The notes under the pieces are model-generated. The model was not told where the DNA came from. It was given only the letters and a program-made list of their open reading frames with translations, and ran no database searches. Of a stretch of 64,000 nucleotides of DNA, positions 11,427 to 23,985 are shown one piece after another. This DNA is from Amaranthus tricolor (lineage: Eukaryota > Streptophyta > Magnoliopsida > Caryophyllales > Amaranthaceae): positions 43,000,059 to 43,064,058 of the forward strand of contig NC_080047.1 of NCBI RefSeq assembly GCF_026212465.1, given 5' to 3'. How positions within the stretch are numbered: the stretch's first letter is position 1; each line of letters opens with the position of its first letter. Position numbers and translations under genes: made by a program.

Positions 11427-13048
11427 TCACAACAAACCCACTTTTATCGTTAGCTTTTTTAAAAAATATAAAACAATAAATAGTGTTTGCGGTTTATTTA
11501 TATTTATATTTTATGATGAAACTCGTTTATCTAATTTAAGAACATCATTTATTATGAGAAAGATTATGTTGTATATTAATTAAATATTTTGGATTATACT
11601 CAATGATATGATTATCAAACAACGTATTATCCGAACTCAATTTGAGTCAATTTGTAAAGGCCAAAATGAACACAAAATTTGATTTTAAACTAATTCAAAA
11701 CATTTAATCCGAATAAACACCCCTATTTTGGATTACGTTGGGCACGTTTTTTCTGAATTTCTTTTAGGTTATATTGTAAGTTGAGGAAATGAAAAAAATT
11801 AGATGAAAATCAAACTTTTAAATTTTCTAGAAAATAATTTTTGTAAATTTTAAACTGAGACAAGAGCCGATTTTCATCCACTAATATTCTATCCTCTTGG
11901 AATCATTCCTAAACTAGTCACTGTTGATCGGCGCCGACATGTATCATCATGTGTTCAATTATAAAATAAAATATTCACATAATTTTAATTTTAAAATTAG
12001 ATTATTCTCGAATAACATAGGTTGCTTTTTTTTTACATATATATTAATTGTCACTCGTCTAGAATTGATACATATTCAATCTAATCTGATTTTATATATA
12101 ACCAAGTCATTAGGTGGGTTCAAAGTAGGTGATTTTTTATGGGTTGGTTTTTCTAAATAAATTACAGAAATTATTGTAAAGAGAAAATGAGAAGAAAAAT
12201 ATATTTATTATTTTGACGATGTGTAAAAGATCGATAAAAGATTATATTGTTTGAAATGTAGTAGGTTGAATTTGGAAAAGATTTGAAAATCAAAAGATTT
12301 ATGTTGAAGATAACGTGAATAATAGGAAATTGGCAAAAGAATATGAAAATTTAGAAATTAATGTGGACCATTATTAAAATTAACTTTTGTTTTTTAATAG
12401 ATCGCTAATGTTTGTTGCACTTTATTTAAATTGTAAGAGTTTTTTTTATTAAAATGTACAAAGAATAAGCTGAAACATCAAGAATATTAATTTAATTAAA
12501 CGACTAACAATTGCATAGGTATTATGTTTATTCAGAACCAGCTCTGAGATTTATAAGATTTAGGGCGAAACATTAATTATGAGATCTGAACTATTAAACA
12601 TACTATTTGGGCCTCTAATTCTTAACTATTAAAAAATTATTTTACTAAATCTTTTAAATGGGCCCGAGGCACATACCCTTTTTCCTTTCTATAGAGCAAG
12701 TCTATGCGTTTATTATTCCTTCCGTTCTTTTTTGTTCTTTCTATTGCACAGTTTTCAAAATAACTTTTGTGCCTCAATATCTCTAGATACGCATTATAAA
12801 AGATTATAAAAAATATATGATAAAAAAGTATATATTAAGACGAATCTAACGAGATTCCACATGGATATATTTTATCATCTATATATGTCTTATAATCTTA
12901 ATCAAATTTCTCTCTCCAAAATAGAATATTTTAAACGAGAAGAACATTAAAAAACGGAGAAAGTACGATCGATCTCATATTTTGATTTGTTTTGATTGTG
13001 TGGGCTAGTTATACCCTTTACAGTGGTGGAGCACCAAATTTGTAATTT
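11427..13048. other. Intergenic DNA with a MITE, no gene seen
   Basis: AT-rich. Open frames at 11347-11583 and 11924-12160 lack recognisable domains and look fortuitous. A MITE lies at 12711-12967 and is listed separately. Confidence 0.55.
12711..12967. mobile_element. Stowaway-like MITE with TTCCGTTCTTTTTTGTTC ends
   Basis: The left end (TTCCTTCCGTTCTTTTTTG) and the inverted right end (AAAAAACGGAGAAAGTA) form imperfect terminal repeats. The interior resembles 25506-25714 and 55601-55861, which suggests three diverged members of one family in the window. Confidence 0.55.
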
Positions 13049-13390
13049 CATACAATACTATAAAAGTTTTAGAAAATTTCAAGTGTCATTTTCTTAAGAG
13101 GTATGACAAATGAAAAATTATCATTAGATGTGAAATGATTACATGTCATATTGATTGATTTTTGTTTAGTAATAGTATGACTAAAAATGGTAAATGAATT
13201 GAAACATATAAAAACAATCATACGATATTATAAGTCTTGGAAAATTTCAAGTGTCATCTTTTAAAGAGGCATAACAAATAAAAAAATATCATTGAGTGTG
13301 AAATAATTACATGTTATATTGATTAAATTTTATTTAGTAATAATATGTCTAAAAATGGTAAATGAATTGAAACATATAAGAACAATTAAG
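13049..13390 (+). repeat. Tandem duplication, unit about 170 bp
   Basis: The segment at 13049-13218 is followed directly by a diverged copy at 13219-13390. Both contain AAAATTTCAAGTGTCAT and GGTAAATGAATTGAAACATA. No coding potential is seen. Confidence 0.8.
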
Positions 13391-13467
13391 AATATAAGTA
13401 TAGTAAGATTTTTGACTTAATGCATGTCTTGGGACGGAAAATAAGATCAAAAGATCTTGTAAAGTAA

Positions 13468-13745
13468 ATAATAGTTGATTATATAATAATATTTATCTAA
13501 TTTAGAATATAATATTTTTTGTTTAAATTTGGAGCTAAATTAGGTAAAGTATTTGTATGATATACTATAGTAATTCTATTTAGTTAACTTAGAATTTAAT
13601 ATCTTCAATTGAATGACAATAAGTTATGTATCAGGTAAATAAAAAAAAACGTCAGTAATTATGTTTTGATTTAAATAGCATGTATTTGATAAATTTAATA
13701 ACGATAGTATACAATACTTATATTATTATTTGAAACTTTTTTTTA
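13468..13745 (+). repeat. Dispersed duplicate, copy A (no MITE inside)
   Basis: From ATAGTTGATTATATAA onward this matches 14066-14104 and then 14288-14530. It includes CTAATTTAGAA, a GGAGCTAA block, an AATTGAATGA block and a TTTGATAAATTT-like block. It supplies the empty-site allele for the MITE in copy B. Confidence 0.7.
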
Positions 13746-14065
13746 TATATATTTCGTACTGAAAAATTCATAGCACGAATTTCTATATTAGTATTGATTA
13801 ATACACGAGGCTGACACGAGCTCACCACATGCAACCATAATATTATGAAAATAAAATGTCATATTCATCGCCATTAACCACTATTAAGTACAATTCATCA
13901 ATCAATTTAATCCCTTAACACTAATTACAACTCAAGGGTAATGCTATCTAATTATAATGTTACACATATCTGCTTAAACACCAATTATATGTACTAATAA
14001 AAATATTGGAAAATGATAAATATTATTTTTAGGGGAGTCTTAAACAATAAAATTATTTTAGTGGA

Positions 14066-14530
14066 TGATAGTTGATTATATAACAATATTTACCTAATTT
14101 AGAACACTAATTCTTCATTGAGACCATCTCACCATGAGACGGCCTCAATTGGATCAGCCCAAACTCTTAAAAAAAAATAATCCTACCTGTAAAGTTAAAT
14201 GTCATTTTTTTTATGTTTTTTTATTAAAAAACTATTTTATGGGCTCGTAACGGTGACAGTCTCATACAAGACTTGATAAATTTAGAAATTGAAAATTTTT
14301 AAATTGGAGCTAATTAGTTAAAGCATTTATTAATTTATTTACAGCAATTCTATATGCCTAACCTAGAATTTGATATATTTAATTGAATGAAAAGTGATGT
14401 ATTTAATAAATAATTTTAAAAAAACTCAGTATTTAATTTTTGTTTTAAAAAAGTCATGTCTTCGATAAATTTATTCACGATAATATATGCTTACACTAAT
14501 TTTAGAGTTGTATTTTAATATATTTCATAC
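14066..14530 (+). repeat. Dispersed duplicate, copy B, interrupted by a MITE
   Basis: Diverged second copy of 13468-13745, split by the MITE at 14105-14278. The homology resumes directly after the MITE and its target duplication. Confidence 0.7.
14105..14278. mobile_element. MULE-type MITE with 9-bp target duplication
   Basis: A 174-bp insertion flanked by AATTTAGAA on both sides (14096-14104 and 14279-14287). Its ends are imperfect inverted repeats (CACTAATTCTTCATTGAGAC against TATCAAGTCTTGTATGAGAC). The paralogous segment near 13495 has a single CTAATTTAGAA and no insertion. A 9-bp duplication is typical of Mutator-like elements. Confidence 0.78.
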
Positions 14531-14761
14531 TATTAAATTTGTACATTGCACAAATTTTTATTCTAGTAAATATAATTAATCAATCAATTTAACCACCAAT
14601 AATGCTAATTAGCTCATTTTCATCACCAATATCTGTGGATGTTACAAATGAAAAAATAGAGTTTGTGATAGTCACTGATAAGACGTGTCTCAAATAGGCT
14701 GGCCTATTATTACTTAAAGAAACAATTACCAAAAAAAACGAGCGTTGTGTAACTCTATTTT

Positions 14762-15190
14762 GTTGGTGTTATAACCTAGTAAAGTTGGTATTATAACTTA
14801 TTAAAATTGGTATTTGGAGTTGGTGCTATAACTCATTAAAGTTGGTATTTGGAGTTGGTATTACGACCTATTGAAATTGGTATTATAACCTATTAGAGTT
14901 GATATTATAACCTATTAAATTTGGTTATAATACCAACTCTAATAGGCTATAATAGGTTATAATAGATTAAAATACCAACTTTAATAGGTTATAATACCAA
15001 CTCTAAGAGGTTATACTACCAACTTCAATAGGTTATAACACCGACTCCAAATAGGTATAATACCAACTACAAATACCAATTTTAATAGGTTATAACACCA
15101 ACTTCAATACAAATTTTAATAGGTTATAATACCAACTTGGATAGGTTATAACACCAACTTAAATAGGTTATAACACCAACTCCAAATAGG
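14762..15190. repeat. Inverted minisatellite (about 20-bp units in two opposing blocks)
   Basis: The left half repeats GTTGGTATTATAACCTATTA in direct orientation. After about 14920 the right half repeats its reverse complement, TAATAGGTTATAATACCAAC. The two blocks could fold into one hairpin of about 430 nt. Unit length varies with small insertions such as TTGGAG. Confidence 0.85.
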
Positions 15191-17017
15191 GTCAAACGCG
15201 TGTGTTAGTTTTTAGGTTTTTCTCTTTTTTTTTTAATTTTTGGGCCTGAGCCTGGGCCTGGAGAGCCATCTTTTATAAAGACGATCTCTCAGGAGAGACA
15301 TTGTTTGCGTAACACCCCGCTGTACCCAACTTATAATTGAAAATACAATTATGTGAAAACTAACGTGGATATAAGACTCGATTTTAAATCAACTCAAAAT
15401 ACTTAACTTTAAATTAACCTGATAACTTGAATGAATACGTTTGGATCACAAAAGCGTAAATCTAATAAATATCATCATGTAAGGAGAAAAATACCCACAT
15501 AAGATCTAATATTAATGAAGAGGGAATATGATCAAATCCAATATATACATAGGTTGTTACTTAAGCTACTACAAATGATACTAGAATGGAATCTATTTGA
15601 GCCTACATGTGATCAATTCTCTTCCAAGGTGGACTTATGTGTATTTTAACTTTTAAGTAAAGTGCATCATCATCACCCTTATATAGACTATATATAGTTC
15701 CTCATGCTTTTGGATAAAATTAAATTGAAAATTTTTCAAGCTTAACTTTTCTAATAAATCGGATTTTTATTTAAATTACAGTAAAATGACTTATTAAATT
15801 ATGTGTACTTTTTATTCATGTGAAGTTTTATACAATATTTGCTACTAACTATTAATTAGTGTTATCATTAGCAAAAGTAAAGTTATATACATCCAATTTC
15901 CACTCAAATTTCGTCCTATGTGAGAGTCATTATTTAATAACACGAGGTTATGAAATGTTGTATAAATTGTTAGAAAGTAGATATTAAAAGTTTTATTTGC
16001 TAAACAAAATAATTAAACATGATAGAAAATTAATATTCTTATGAAAGTTATGTATGGCTTTATTTAATTTACACTATTTTAGTATGTTTTTTCACTTAAA
16101 AAGTATTTGATATTTTTAAGTTGATGCACTCTAAAATAGTATGGACTAAGTTCATATGAGACTTTTACAAAGTTATCCCAAATCAAAATTAATCTTTTCC
16201 ATTGGGGGTTTCATCACATTAATTAACCCATAAAAACCAGTGTACCATTAAGATTTAAGAACTTTCAATTTCATATATGTACAAACTAGATGTAATAGTT
16301 AATTAGGCCTTAAAGCCCTTTATAACTACACACTTAAACACAATTTGAGCTTTAGCCCAAACACCAAAAATTATCACATTAAATTACTTTAGTGACACTC
16401 TGGCGACGAGCTTCTTGGTCCTCGCAATAGGTAAAATGAAAAAACTCATCGAGTCATTGCACTTCTTTTATAGATATATATTTTTTTGTCTCTTTAAAAT
16501 TGTTACTAATAGTGATATTTTCCTTCACATCATGTCATTATCAGTAGTAATCTCAAAGAGACTGATAGAATATGTAATACATTGTCCAGCCATGCTTATA
16601 AGGTATATGATAGCTGTAGTTTTCTGAATACATATGCAATGATGTTTTTAAAACACAGACATGTTATAAAATATAACATAACAATACTTTAACACATTAT
16701 TACGACGAATCTCAGCTTAATATTGTAAACTAAACAAGGAACCCATATAATATATTTGAATTTTGAGGTCATAATCAAACTTGGTCAAGAAATTGAATAA
16801 TAACATACTTCTTAATTAATTTAATTAAGGCTTCAAGATTTATATATAATATACAAAGTTTATTGTCAACCATAATATTACATTCTCCAAAGATCAATGA
16901 TATAATATAAAGTATTTTGTCACGTAAAAACTGATAGTCCTAATCTCATAACATGTCATATACTTTTTACACATTGTCATAATCGACCTTCCTTATATAT
17001 ACCAATTGAAATAAGAG
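15191..17017. other. Intergenic DNA, no firm feature
   Basis: AT-rich. A GAGACGATCTCTCAGGAGAG-like scrap near 15277-15300 resembles the ends of the GAGACG MITEs. The open frame at 16415-16627 has no recognisable domain. Confidence 0.5.
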
Positions 17018-17410
17018 ATGGATGAGATTCAACTCGAGCCGAGAGACTCTTTGGCCGCATCCTTCTTTGTAGGTATGTATTGCCGTTTTTCATTCTTTCC
17101 CATAGCCTAATCATAATTTCTATGAACGATATACACTAAGTACGATAATGATCATGATGCGATTCAAACCGAAAAAAGTTTAAGCTAATGGTTGTAATCA
17201 TGTGATACATTACTTACTCTCAATTATTAAATTATAATTATTATTTTACAAATATAATGATTAAATTAGGTTGATTAAAGTGCATGGTGCAAGCGACCAT
17301 ACGTGAGTGTCGGAAAATGTTTCTTTGTTCACAAGGATATGTTGTTTTCATCGTGGTGAATGCTATTGCGTCATTGCTAGGTAAAAATAACTTAAACAAC
17401 TAAAATTTAT
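17018..17410 (+). CDS. Possible tiny two-exon gene, hypothetical membrane peptide
   Basis: Exon 1 would be 17018-17072 (MDEIQLEPRDSLAASFFV, then one base) with a good GTATGT donor. Exon 2 would start at 17294 after CAAG and run on in frame to a TAA near 17408-17410. The second exon gives a cysteine-containing stretch followed by a hydrophobic segment (GYVVFIVVNAIASLLG), and the total is about 54 residues. A TATA-like TTATATATA lies at about 16993, only some 25 bases before the ATG, so the promoter fit is poor. A second GTAAAA donor at 17381 may lead to further exons that I could not find. The local base composition is richer in G+C than its surroundings. I do not recognise the family, and it may be a remnant or chance. 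Confidence 0.25.
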
Positions 17411-17880
17411 ATTTTAAATAGAAATAACTTAATAAATTTAGACTTGATTAAGTTAGTGGACTTCCTCCATGATAATAATATATTTGTATCATGAAGTAAT
17501 TTATTCCCTTTTTCACAACAAGGGGAATAATTTGATGTCATGGATTTCGTATGTGTGAAAAGGAATTCATTTTTTTTTATTTCAGGCTAAATTGAGGGAC
17601 ACTGGTTACAATTTGTTCGCTATTTTTTTTTTATCCTAATTTTATACAAAGTAGAAGTACTAGATTGATGGCCATGATCACGAGTTGACCATGACTTAAA
17701 TTGAGGGAAGAGTGGACTACGTGAGAATTGAGACAAACACTTTTTCTGAAAATTAATACTTACACCGCAACTGATCCAAAACTCGATCGTCATATATTTA
17801 GATTGAAAATCTTAGTTTACAAATTATAATTTTCAAATTTTATTTATAGTACACATATTATACTTGATTATTCCTAACGT

Positions 17881-17984
<104 letters not shown>

Positions 17985-18081
17985 CATGCTTGGAACCTTT
18001 GCATTTTATATAGTGCTGCATAGAACATATATTTAATAGAGTTAATTTTAAATATTACGTGAAGTACAACATATCTATAAG

Positions 18082-19029
18082 TAGACCTGGGAAAACGGTC
18101 GGTTGGTCGGGTTTTGGGTCGGATCAATTTCGGTCGGGTCATTTTCGGGTCGGGTCAGTTTCGGATCAGGTCAATTTTAGGTCGGATCACTCTGGGTTTC
18201 GGGTAGGTTCGGATTGACCCAACGGGTTACCATAAAACATTAGAATATCCAATCGACTAATTCAACATAAAAAAAAATCATTAAAATGTCTAAAAAAAAT
18301 CATTAGAGAAATTACATGTACGATTTTCAAAAAATAGTTGGTATGTCAGGTTCATTTAAGTGCAAGAAAAATAGGGGAATTAATACTTATTTTGAAAGAC
18401 TTGTAAGATACGCGCTTTATAAAAGTTATTTTGTTTATTATAATTGTAACGTTAGATAAAAATGACGTTAAAATTATCTTCACAATTTTCATGTTGGAAA
18501 GATATACAACTAACTAAGTACTTATTTCGTCTTATAAGATACGCGTTTTATAATTTAGGGTAGCGACATTCGTTTTTTGAAAAGTTCATTCAAACGTGCG
18601 AAACGTTCGTATAAATTATATTGATTTGCTTACTGAAATGTAGAAGAATTAAAAACTCATTTGACTGATTTAACAAGCTACATGTATTCAATTAAGATGA
18701 TTATAACGTCCTGTTTTTAAAGAAAAATAATTACGATGGCTAAAAAGACGTTAAATACGTGTTTTTTGAGATCTATTGATGAGTTTTAGGGTTCAAGTGA
18801 TATACTCAATATGTTGAGATACTTTGAAAACTAAAATTTTATTTGAAATGAATTCTAACATTGAAATTACTCTAAAAATTGATATTAAATCTGTCAAAAC
18901 GGGTCGGTTTCCGGTCGGGTCATTTTCGGTCGGGTAATTATCGGATCGGTCATGTTTCGGATTAAGTCGCTTTCGGGTCGGTCGGGTCCCGGGTTCATTT
19001 TCGGGTCGGATCAAATTTTCCCAGGTCTA
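18082..19029. mobile_element. Non-autonomous hAT element with GGTCGG-rich ends
   Basis: This 948-bp element starts TAGACCTGGGAAAA and ends TTTTCCCAGGTCTA, an inverted repeat perfect for at least 14 bases. TCTATAAG flanks it on both sides (18074-18081 and 19030-19037), an exact 8-bp target duplication as made by hAT transposases. The subterminal regions are full of degenerate TCGGGTCGG-type repeats, typical of transposase binding zones. The middle has no transposase, so it would need one in trans. The same family is seen at 21592-22031. Confidence 0.88.
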
Positions 19030-19039
19030 TCTATAAGTA

Positions 19040-19659
19040 ATGTAAAAACTAAAAAAATAATAATATTTACACTATTCCTCTCATAAAATCTTAAATTCGC
19101 CACTTTCTGTAGATAAATCTCTATCAAAATGAATGAAAAAAATCTTCAATCATATAATAGGTTATAAATTTTTATTAATTTTACGAGCATTAATGGTGTT
19201 CCTATTGCTTGTAAGAAAAGAACTGCCTTGGTATTGAATAAATTTAACTATGCATGTACTGTTGAAACTTTTTATTAAAAAATTTGTAATCAACATTAAA
19301 GAGTGTGTTTTATTATAAGTAGAAAATCGTAGTTTTGTCTTGATTTTCCAACACAAGGAACAAACCATATGCTTGTTTTGTCATTTAGATCACAAGTTTA
19401 CCTTATTTGTATGATATGACGGAATTTATTGTCCATGTTATTATATATTTAGGAAAAAATGAGATGCATATACTAGGAGATATTAAAGCAACACGATAAT
19501 GAGAGGAAGAACTCCAATGACTTAATTATAAAGCGTGTATATCGTGTTTGATTCATTAATGTGGGGGATTAACCATTTTATAATGATTATGGTCCTTTTA
19601 TGTTTATCACTTTTATAATTCTTATTATCCTCATATGTATATTATTGTTTTTTTTTTTT
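19040..19659. other. Intergenic DNA, nothing recognised
   Basis: AT-rich. The minus-strand open frame at 19162-19368 shows no domain. Confidence 0.5.
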
Positions 19660-20332
19660 GAAAATTTCACATGATAACATCCAGTTTTCATGAAACGCCA
19701 GTGGTAGCACTTTTATAAGATTTTTCCACATGGTAGCATCCAGTTTATACACTATCTAACTACCGTAACATTTTCCATTAAATTTTTGTTAATTTCTGTT
19801 TAATTCATCATTTTGTAAGATTTTTCCTAATGGTAGCATCCAATTTTTGTTCTCAAATGTTTAATTCATCATTTTAACGTTTATTTGACCAATTAATTAT
19901 CAACGCCCTTAAATGTTGTAACAATTAAGTAGATATTTATTAGTGCTTGGAATGCACCTTTTAAATGCACCTTTTGAGCTTATTAAATGCTTTTTTAAAT
20001 TATTTATTAGTGTTTGTAATGCACCTTTTGAACTTTATAATGCCATTAATTTGAATGAAAATAAAATTTTTACAACATTTAAGGGCGTTGATAAATTAAT
20101 CGGTGAATTAAATGTTAAAATGGTGAATTAAACATTTAAGAGAAAAAATTGGATGTTACTATGTGGAATAATCTTACAAAATGATGAATTAAATAGAAAT
20201 TAACATGAATTTAACGAAAATTGCTACGACAATTAGATAATGTATAAACTGGATGCTACCATATGAAAAAATCTTACAAAAATGCTACCACTGGCGTTTT
20301 ATGAAAACTAGATGCTACCATGTGAAATTTTC
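19660..20332. mobile_element. Long-inverted-repeat element, copy 2
   Basis: The ends GAAAATTTCACATG and CATGTGAAATTTTC are perfectly inverted. The arms (19660 to about 19930, and about 20090 to 20332) pair along their length and contain repeated CATGGTAGCATCCAGTTT-type segments, also found in copy 1 at 10331-11426. Poly-T on both sides (19648-19659 and 20333-20340) may hide a target duplication. No transposase is present. Confidence 0.72.
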
Positions 20333-20340
20333 TTTTTTTT

Positions 20341-21583
20341 AATATTTTTTAATGCTTGTGATAGAATATCATAAAATATTAATGAAAAGTTAGTGTAATT
20401 TGGGTTGAAATTAATTTTTTACAAGTTTAATGTTTATATTTGCTATACTTCAATAATCATATTATTTAATACCAAAAAACTTAGTTTAATACATTGCCAT
20501 TTAAAAATATGATTATTATTAATGATGGAAAAATGTGAAATTTTTTTTATAATTAAAGTTTTATCACTAGAAATGACATGGTACATTTTCTAAAAATTCT
20601 CCAATATAAAGAATTGCAAAAGGGAAAGAAGTTAATATTTAGCTAATAATTTTGTTCGAAAGGTTAATTAAAAGTCCAAAAAATGATAGAATATGAAAAA
20701 ATAAAGAAAAATATAATGGTACCAAAAAATGGAAATGAGTGCACATGGAATTGTTCATATTTCTCTTTTTTTTCTCTCTTCACTATTCTCTTTGCTTTCC
20801 CCTTATTCTTAGCCATATACAATATCATTGGAATAATTTTTTGTAAATAAATTAATGTTATTAATGACATATGCGAATTTAAAAACATGAGCATAAGATG
20901 AATCGAATATTTTTTTATATATGTGTATGGAATCAACTTAAATATTATTTTTTTGCTATATACTACGTAATTTATAATTAATAGAATTTCTAATCAAATA
21001 AGGTGGTCCATAGTCTAGACAAGCACAAACCTAGACTTGTTATAGTTATTGGAAAAGCTTGACTTAAATTATTATATGTCTTATAAAAATGTCAAGAGGA
21101 TTTTTACAACTTGAGATAGAAAGAACTACAAGAACAAATATTTATTACACAAGATCTGATCATAAATCATACTTGCTCTATTTCACTATACTTGTTATAT
21201 TTGACTTTTACGCAATTTAATGTGTTATTTTGATAATTTATATATTGAATTATACTCATCTAAAAATTATAAAAACTTAATATTATGAAAGTATGCGATT
21301 AAACGATTAAACAAGATCTCACTTGACTATATTTTTTCTTACACATTAGCCGCAATATATAAAATAAGCTTGAACGATGAATAGTGTCAAAAATCCTTAT
21401 ATAGCGAGTATTTGAGGAAGTTAAACTTCTGGCATCGTAGTCAAGACCTAATTAATATACTTCATATGTCAATTGAAATCAAACAAAATTTATGCATATC
21501 ATGTTCTAGGAAATGAGATCTATTTATACATGTCATACATCCATTAATGTGAACTATGATTGATGCTTTAGGAATAGAGGTGT
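20341..21583. other. Intergenic DNA, no gene seen
   Basis: AT-rich. The open frame at 20664-20936 (minus) is low-complexity. A decayed MITE-like stretch may lie at about 21175-21380, but its ends are not clear. Confidence 0.5.
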
Positions 21584-21591
21584 GTTACACT

Positions 21592-22031
21592 TGCAGCTGG
21601 GAAAAATTGATTTGACCTGAAAATAAATTTGGGATCCAATCGAAAAAATTAGATTAAAATCTGAAAATTTTGACTCGAACTTGAAAAATGATCAAACCCG
21701 AGAAACCGTTAAAAATTGTTATTGTTATTATTATTTGATTATCTTTGTATTACTATATTTTATCGTGATTTGGCTAGAGGTATAGTAAATAATTTTTTCG
21801 AAAAGAAATTATTTATTTTTAAAGTTGATGATAAAATAAGAAATTCCACCATTTTTTTGTTAACCCAGGAAAAAATAAAATGACAACCTGTTGGGTCAGT
21901 TCAAACCCGCCAGAATCCGAGAGTCATTTGACGTGAAACTGATCCAATTCAAAACTAATACGATTCGAAAATGACCCATTTAAAACTAATTCGACTTGAT
22001 ACCCGCCCATTTGACCGTATTCCCAGATCTA
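21592..22031. mobile_element. Non-autonomous hAT element, older relative of 18082-19029
   Basis: The 440-bp element has ends TGCAGCTGGG and CCCAGATCTA, diverged from the TAGACCTGGG ends of the other copy. An exact 8-bp direct repeat, GTTACACT, flanks it (21584-21591 and 22032-22039). No coding sequence is present. Directly after it, a 19-20 bp sequence containing CTCATACTAGGCGTT is repeated twice. Confidence 0.78.
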
Positions 22032-22090
22032 GTTACACTCATACTAGGCGTTTACACTCATACTAGGCGTTTAGAAGTAAAATAGTGACA

Positions 22091-22185
22091 TATTCCTTTG
22101 TTCTGTTGAAATTGCCACATAACGCAAATTTATGTCGGATATAATTTTAAGAAAAAATGTTGAAATCTAGATGGGACGGAGGGAG
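22091..22185. mobile_element. Stowaway-like MITE remnant
   Basis: A short segment between TA dinucleotides. The right end GATGGGACGGAGGGAG reversed is CTCCCTCCGTCCCATC, the classic Stowaway end; the left end TTCCTTTGTTCTGTTG is a diverged match. Confidence 0.6.
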
Positions 22186-23442
22186 TACACAACTGTTATA
22201 CACTAGTAGTCTCCCTTTTCATGATAATGATTCTACTTTTTTTTTTTGTTTATCCACTTTAAAATATTTTACTTTAAAAAAGGAAATTAAAGTAAGGTTT
22301 TTGTGGGATATATCAGACATATATACTACATGTGAGATATTTTTAGTATCATCTTAAATTCAAATTTTTTATTATGTATTTTTTGTCAAGGTACCAATTT
22401 AATTATTAGAAGCTTAAGTTGAAGGTTTAAACCACAAGATTATGTTTTAAACTTTAGAAGTGATTTTTATAATTTTTCTATGATGCATATCTATTTAGAG
22501 ACGTTAAAGTTTAAAATTTACTTTTAAAAGCGTATAAAAAAATTAGTGTAATTATTGTTAGTTTGTCATAATGAATAGTTATAGCTATAGATCATTATTT
22601 AAGTTAGTATATTTGTCTCAATATGGGTGCATGGAAGTAGGAAATAGATCCATTTTGTATGCACAAGTCATAATAAATATTCTTTCACTCATACAATGGT
22701 CTTCTTCATTTTTGTTTTAAGTTTTAGAAAATATAAATTGGTGCCTAATGGTGAATAGAAATCAATTAAGTAAAAAAGTTTTGTGTGGCTCAAATAAACA
22801 TAAAACTATAAATAACTTTTAAATAGAAAAATAAGATTAATAAACAGACCTAATTAATAAGAAAATTAGAAACATATGCTAGAACAAATAAATTATATAA
22901 ATCACAGAATGAGGTAAGCTATGAGTTTTTTTTTTTTTTTTTTTTGTAATCGACTAATATTACTTATCCATCTTTCCTTTCAAAATATTATAACATAATG
23001 ATAATTTTAGTCTCATAATATCTTATATACTCTATTATGAAATATTGGTGAATATTGATTGCTCTTTTGTATTTATATATTCTAATTAAAGGTGTTAATT
23101 ATTCATTATTCTAATATTTGATATATTATTATTGTTTGTAATTTTTGGAATTAAAGCTCTTACATTCTTGTTTTCATATTATTTGTGATTTTTTTTTGGA
23201 GGTGGTTGACGTACTTTGATTTAGACAATTTTTATTGGAATTTTGAATGTGTTTTTGGTTAAGAGAACTTGGATCAAATTTTGAAAAATAATTTTCATTA
23301 TATAACTATTAATTTATTTTTTAAAAATAAAGAACTATTAATTATTTATTTTTTAGGAAAGACTATTACATTATTATAAAAGACAATAGTTAGGTACATT
23401 GAATATAGATGAGAACATTTTATTTTGAGAAACTTCATAATA

Positions 23443-23445
<3 letters not shown>

Positions 23446-23538
<93 letters not shown>
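23446..23538. repeat. (TA)n microsatellite
   Basis: About 46 TA units, followed by a short GA run. Confidence 0.97.
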
Positions 23539-23541
<3 letters not shown>

Positions 23542-23894
23542 AGAGAGAGTATATAAAAAAGATCATATAATCAATTATATAGTTATATTGTACTATATAT
23601 AGTACTGTACAGGTACCATTGATCCCATAACTTACAATAACAGATTGTTCTCATAGATCATAATAAGATAATACAATTATACAAATGACATTTAAAATAA
23701 CATATTAATGATCTGTTTGGCATTTATATATAGCGTAAAAATAGTGGAAATAAACTAGTATTAAATGGAGTATTATGATAGGTCTTAGGGTATAGGGTAG
23801 GGTGCCAATAACTAAAGTACTTTTAAACTAACGTATCATTTTTAATGTCCTATTACTTTTTTACCATTATCTATTCAATATTTAATATCTTTAA

Positions 23895-23985
23895 TTTAAT
23901 ATAATTAATTTTATGAAATATAGATACTAATTTATTTTAATTTAATATAACTAATTTATGAAATATAGATACTAATTTATTTTAT
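23895..23985 (+). repeat. Tandem duplication, about 45-bp unit
   Basis: Two adjacent copies containing TATGAAATATAGATACTAAT followed by TTATTTTA, with a few differences between them. Confidence 0.75.
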
